From NCBI GenBank assembly GCA_002887195.1, contig PJAB01000397.1, positions 1-27,748 of the forward strand: a DNA stretch of 27,748 nucleotides, given 5' to 3'. This document shows, piece by piece, positions 25,738 through 27,748 of this stretch. The notes under the pieces are model-generated. The model saw only the letters and a program-made list of their open reading frames with translations, was not told where the DNA came from and ran no database searches. The translations under genes were made by a program, and so were the position numbers. The stretch is from Chrysochromulina parva. Taxonomy: Eukaryota; Haptophyta; Prymnesiales; Chrysochromulinaceae. How positions within the stretch are numbered: position 1 is the stretch's first letter; each line of letters begins with the position of its first letter.

Positions 25738-27390
25738 TCAACCCCACAGCCCGACGCTCATCTCCGTGACGAGGTCTGCCGTGCGTGGCCGACTCGCGTT
25801 GCCACCTCCCGCCGCGACTTCCATCCTCGCGCAACAGCCCATGTGCTCAATGGGGGGCGCGCCCCACGGCGTGGTCGCCGCCGTCCATCCCCATCCCGTC
25901 TGGCAGTCGACGCATGTAAATACTCCAACGGACGGGCGCGAGCTCACGTGCCGGAAGGCTCGCGCGCTGAGATGGGCAGTGATCGCGTCTTTGATTTTGT
26001 GCACGACGACGACACTCTCGTCGGGCAGCGTGTGCTCGTCGCGCAGCGTCACCCAGAAGCGGTTGTGTACCCACTTGATCAGGGGGAAGTAGAGGAGCGG
26101 TAGCCGGTGAAGCGCTGCCGTGGAGGCCACAAGGTAGCCCGTCCCCACATCCTCTTCGAGGAAACCAACCCGTAGCGGCGCACCATTCACCCCGCGTGGG
26201 GGGCGGGCGACGCCCTGCTTGGTGCATAGCCCGGCGACCACACGCGCCACGCGCTGCGCCGGCACGCTCCCCATGACGGCCGCCGCGAGCGCCGCACTGA
26301 GCACGTGCAAGCTACCGTCGGCGTATGGAAAGGGGCCTGCACCGCATGCGCTCGCCTCTCGCTGGAGTGCGGTGGGTGGTGCGAACGGCGGACCGGATTC
26401 GTCAAAGGTGCCGCAGCCGCCGTAGCCCGACGGATGCCAGAGCCGCCAGCGCATCGGGCCGTAGTAGGCATAGGGCGGCGCGTCGGGGCGGTCGCATGCG
26501 AGGGCCGCCGTTTCACCCGCCGCCAGCAGATCAGTCCGCAGACGCGGCAGGTTGATGAGCGAGTCGTCATCTGACTTGCCATACCATGCGTAGCCCGGAT
26601 GGGTCACGAGCGCACTTTCGTACCAAGCGAGCGTCTTGTGGAAGATGTAAGGTGTCATGCAGTCGGACGTACCGTTGAGCACGTACATGTCCTCCGGATG
26701 CCGCCGCTGCTCGAGCTCGAAAAAGGTGCGCTCGCCGCTATTGAGTGGGCAACCAACGCCAAAGACGAACTGGATGTGCATGCCGCGCGCTCGGCCCAAC
26801 GCGCGCGTGTGGTGCCGGATCCATGCACGACGGTCAAAGTTCGCCGGGACGCTCAGGACGCCGACTAGCAAAATGCGGTCCTCGTCGACCCGGGACCCTT
26901 GCGGTGCCGCGTGTGCCGTTTGCCCAGCGGCGCCGGCGGAGCTCTGCAGGTTGCAGCGCGACGGGCCTGCCAATGTAACGGCTCGTGATGATGATAAGTC
27001 CGATGCGTCCACGTCGGTGCGAGCAGAGGACCTCCTGGCCGCTCTGCGCCGGTCTCGAGAGCGAGCGAGCGGCAAGGATGCATTCGACACTGGTCCGCTC
27101 CGGAAGCCCGGCACAGCGTGTGAAAGACAGCACGGCCCATGATACCAGCTGCAATCATGAAATTTCGTGCTCACCGAGATGTAGTTGCAGCGTGCACACG
27201 CCAAGCAGAGGGCCATGCACGATGTAACCGCGGTCTGCCACGTTTCCGCGTCACGCGAAGGCATCCGCAAGTTGCCCTTGAAACCGTATGTGCAATCTCC
27301 GCGATCGTCATCGACCGTCTCGCCGCACTGACCGTGCGAGGCCGCATCAAGCCACTGGCGGGCCGTAGCAAAACGCTGCTCGTCGGCCAT
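25738..27390 (-). CDS. GT31 glycosyltransferase with N-terminal Cys-rich (PAN-like) domain
   Basis: A 550-residue frame from ATG 27390. Residues about 20-100 have nine cysteines (22, 33, 58, 62, 65, 68, 80, 87, 88) around DCTYGFKGN and CNYISVSTKFHDCSWY, like a PAN/apple-type domain. Residues about 170-450 are GT31 (β-1,3-galactosyl/N-acetylglucosaminyltransferase family): ILLVGVLSVPANFDRRAWIR, YAWYGKSDDDSLINL with the DxD at 274-276, FPYADGSLHVLS (354-365) matching the conserved PPY-GGGY-VLS segment, and FLEEDVGTGYL with the catalytic Glu-Asp-Val at 413-415. This should be a secretory-pathway enzyme, yet the ATG gives no signal or anchor. Upstream, ATG 27596 opens MVSLALFLAAFGPAS, a good signal sequence, so a 5' exon probably exists; the frame before 27390 is open and the splice could not be fixed. 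The C-terminal 80 residues hold more Cys (FTCVDCQTGW, GCCARM). Donor and acceptor are unknown. Confidence 0.83.
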   Translation of the reverse strand: MADEQRFATARQWLDAASHGQCGETVDDDRGDCTYGFKGNLRMPSRDAETWQTAVTSCMALCLACARCNYISVSTKFHDCSWYHGPCCLSHAVPGFRSGPVSNASLPLARSRDRRRAARRSSARTDVDASDLSSSRAVTLAGPSRCNLQSSAGAAGQTAHAAPQGSRVDEDRILLVGVLSVPANFDRRAWIRHHTRALGRARGMHIQFVFGVGCPLNSGERTFFELEQRRHPEDMYVLNGTSDCMTPYIFHKTLAWYESALVTHPGYAWYGKSDDDSLINLPRLRTDLLAAGETAALACDRPDAPPYAYYGPMRWRLWHPSGYGGCGTFDESGPPFAPPTALQREASACGAGPFPYADGSLHVLSAALAAAVMGSVPAQRVARVVAGLCTKQGVARPPRGVNGAPLRVGFLEEDVGTGYLVASTAALHRLPLLYFPLIKWVHNRFWVTLRDEHTLPDESVVVVHKIKDAITAHLSARAFRHVSSRPSVGVFTCVDCQTGWGWTAATTPWGAPPIEHMGCCARMEVAAGGGNASRPRTADLVTEMSVGLWG

Positions 27391-27748
27391 ACAGCGACGC
27401 CTGAAGGCAGCCCTGCTGCAGTGCGCGCTGGGAGAGAATAGGCCTCGTTGACCTCAGGGGCCCGCCGCGTGCGGACCACCACACACACCTTTTTGGAACA
27501 CATGCCGCCCAACACAGCGGCAAAATGTATCCAACGATTTGTTTAACGCGTGGACGCAGGGCCAAACGCGGCGAGAAAGAGAGCAAGAGACACCATGGCT
27601 CCACTCAACAACAAAACACAAACATCCTTGTACCCACTAATTCCCCACAGGGAATTCCCCACAGTGGTTACTGACTAAACCTGACTAAACTAACAGGTAC
27701 TTCCGTATAAGGGATGATTTGGCGCACTGAGCATGCACATGCCCCGTG
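27391..27748. other. Probable 5' exon/promoter of the GT31 gene; direct repeats
   Basis: On the minus strand ATG 27596 begins MVSLALFLAAFGPASTR and stop, a hydrophobic signal-like peptide that could be the first exon of the GT31 gene. A donor-like aaaag|gtgtgt lies near 27493 and an acceptor-like ttctctcccag near 27432 on that strand. Near the right edge are direct repeats ttccccacag (about 27642 and 27655) and ctgactaaac (about 27671 and 27681). Confidence 0.4.

Noticed and set aside
1..27748. Search for bacterial operons, CRISPR arrays, IS elements or phage genes
   Set aside because: None seen: monocistronic spacing, spliced genes and eukaryotic domain families throughout; tandem repeats present are coding microsatellites, not spacer arrays.

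Overview
The window looks like nuclear DNA from a high-GC unicellular alga with flagella and a secondary plastid, most likely a haptophyte or a related chromist; this assignment is inference. Coding is GC-rich and genes lie on both strands with no operons. Introns are few and short (GT-AG, about 40-100 nt). One gene starts with what reads as a bipartite signal plus transit peptide in front of DUF3110, a domain of cyanobacteria and plastids. The window also encodes a CCP5-type tubulin carboxypeptidase, which implies axonemes or glutamylated microtubules, and several secretory-pathway glycan or glycolipid enzymes. No bacterial, viral or CRISPR features were seen.

Layout. 1-863 has no gene. 864-1743 (-) is a two-exon plastid-targeted DUF3110 gene. 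2433-3659 (-) is a calcineurin-like metallophosphoesterase. 3718-4565 (-) is a tentative multi-exon gene. 5122-6246 (-) is a START-domain lipid-binding protein, head-to-head with 6434-9160 (+), the CCP5-like carboxypeptidase. 9615-9943 (-) is a tentative small two-exon gene. 10438-11877 (-) is a type II membrane GT32 glycosyltransferase. 12161-13687 (-) is a low-complexity protein with a possible ASH/MSP-like N-terminal domain, head-to-head with an unrecognised gene at 13953-15296 (+). 15404-16396 (-) is a METTL21/FAM86-type methyltransferase. 16511-17059 (-) is a small 2H phosphoesterase, head-to-head with 17251-20641 (+), a large protein combining a 2H-like domain and an N4BP2-type P-loop kinase. 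20949-22019 (+) is unrecognised. 22782-25580 (-) is a membrane-anchored GH30 glucosylceramidase with a ricin-type lectin insert. 25738-27390 (-) is a cysteine-rich (PAN-like) GT31 glycosyltransferase.

Themes. Three gene pairs are divergent, with only about 190-265 bp between start codons. The GH30, GT31 and GT32 genes fit secretory or cell-surface glycan and glycolipid metabolism. The most interesting locus is the divergent pair of 2H proteins, one of which also carries a polynucleotide-kinase-like P-loop: a candidate RNA end-processing module. That same large gene holds an intron flanked by a perfect 16-bp direct repeat, the footprint expected of recent intron gain. Many start codons were moved downstream to the first ATG because the longest open frames begin at non-ATG codons; 5' ends remain uncertain where an upstream exon is possible.
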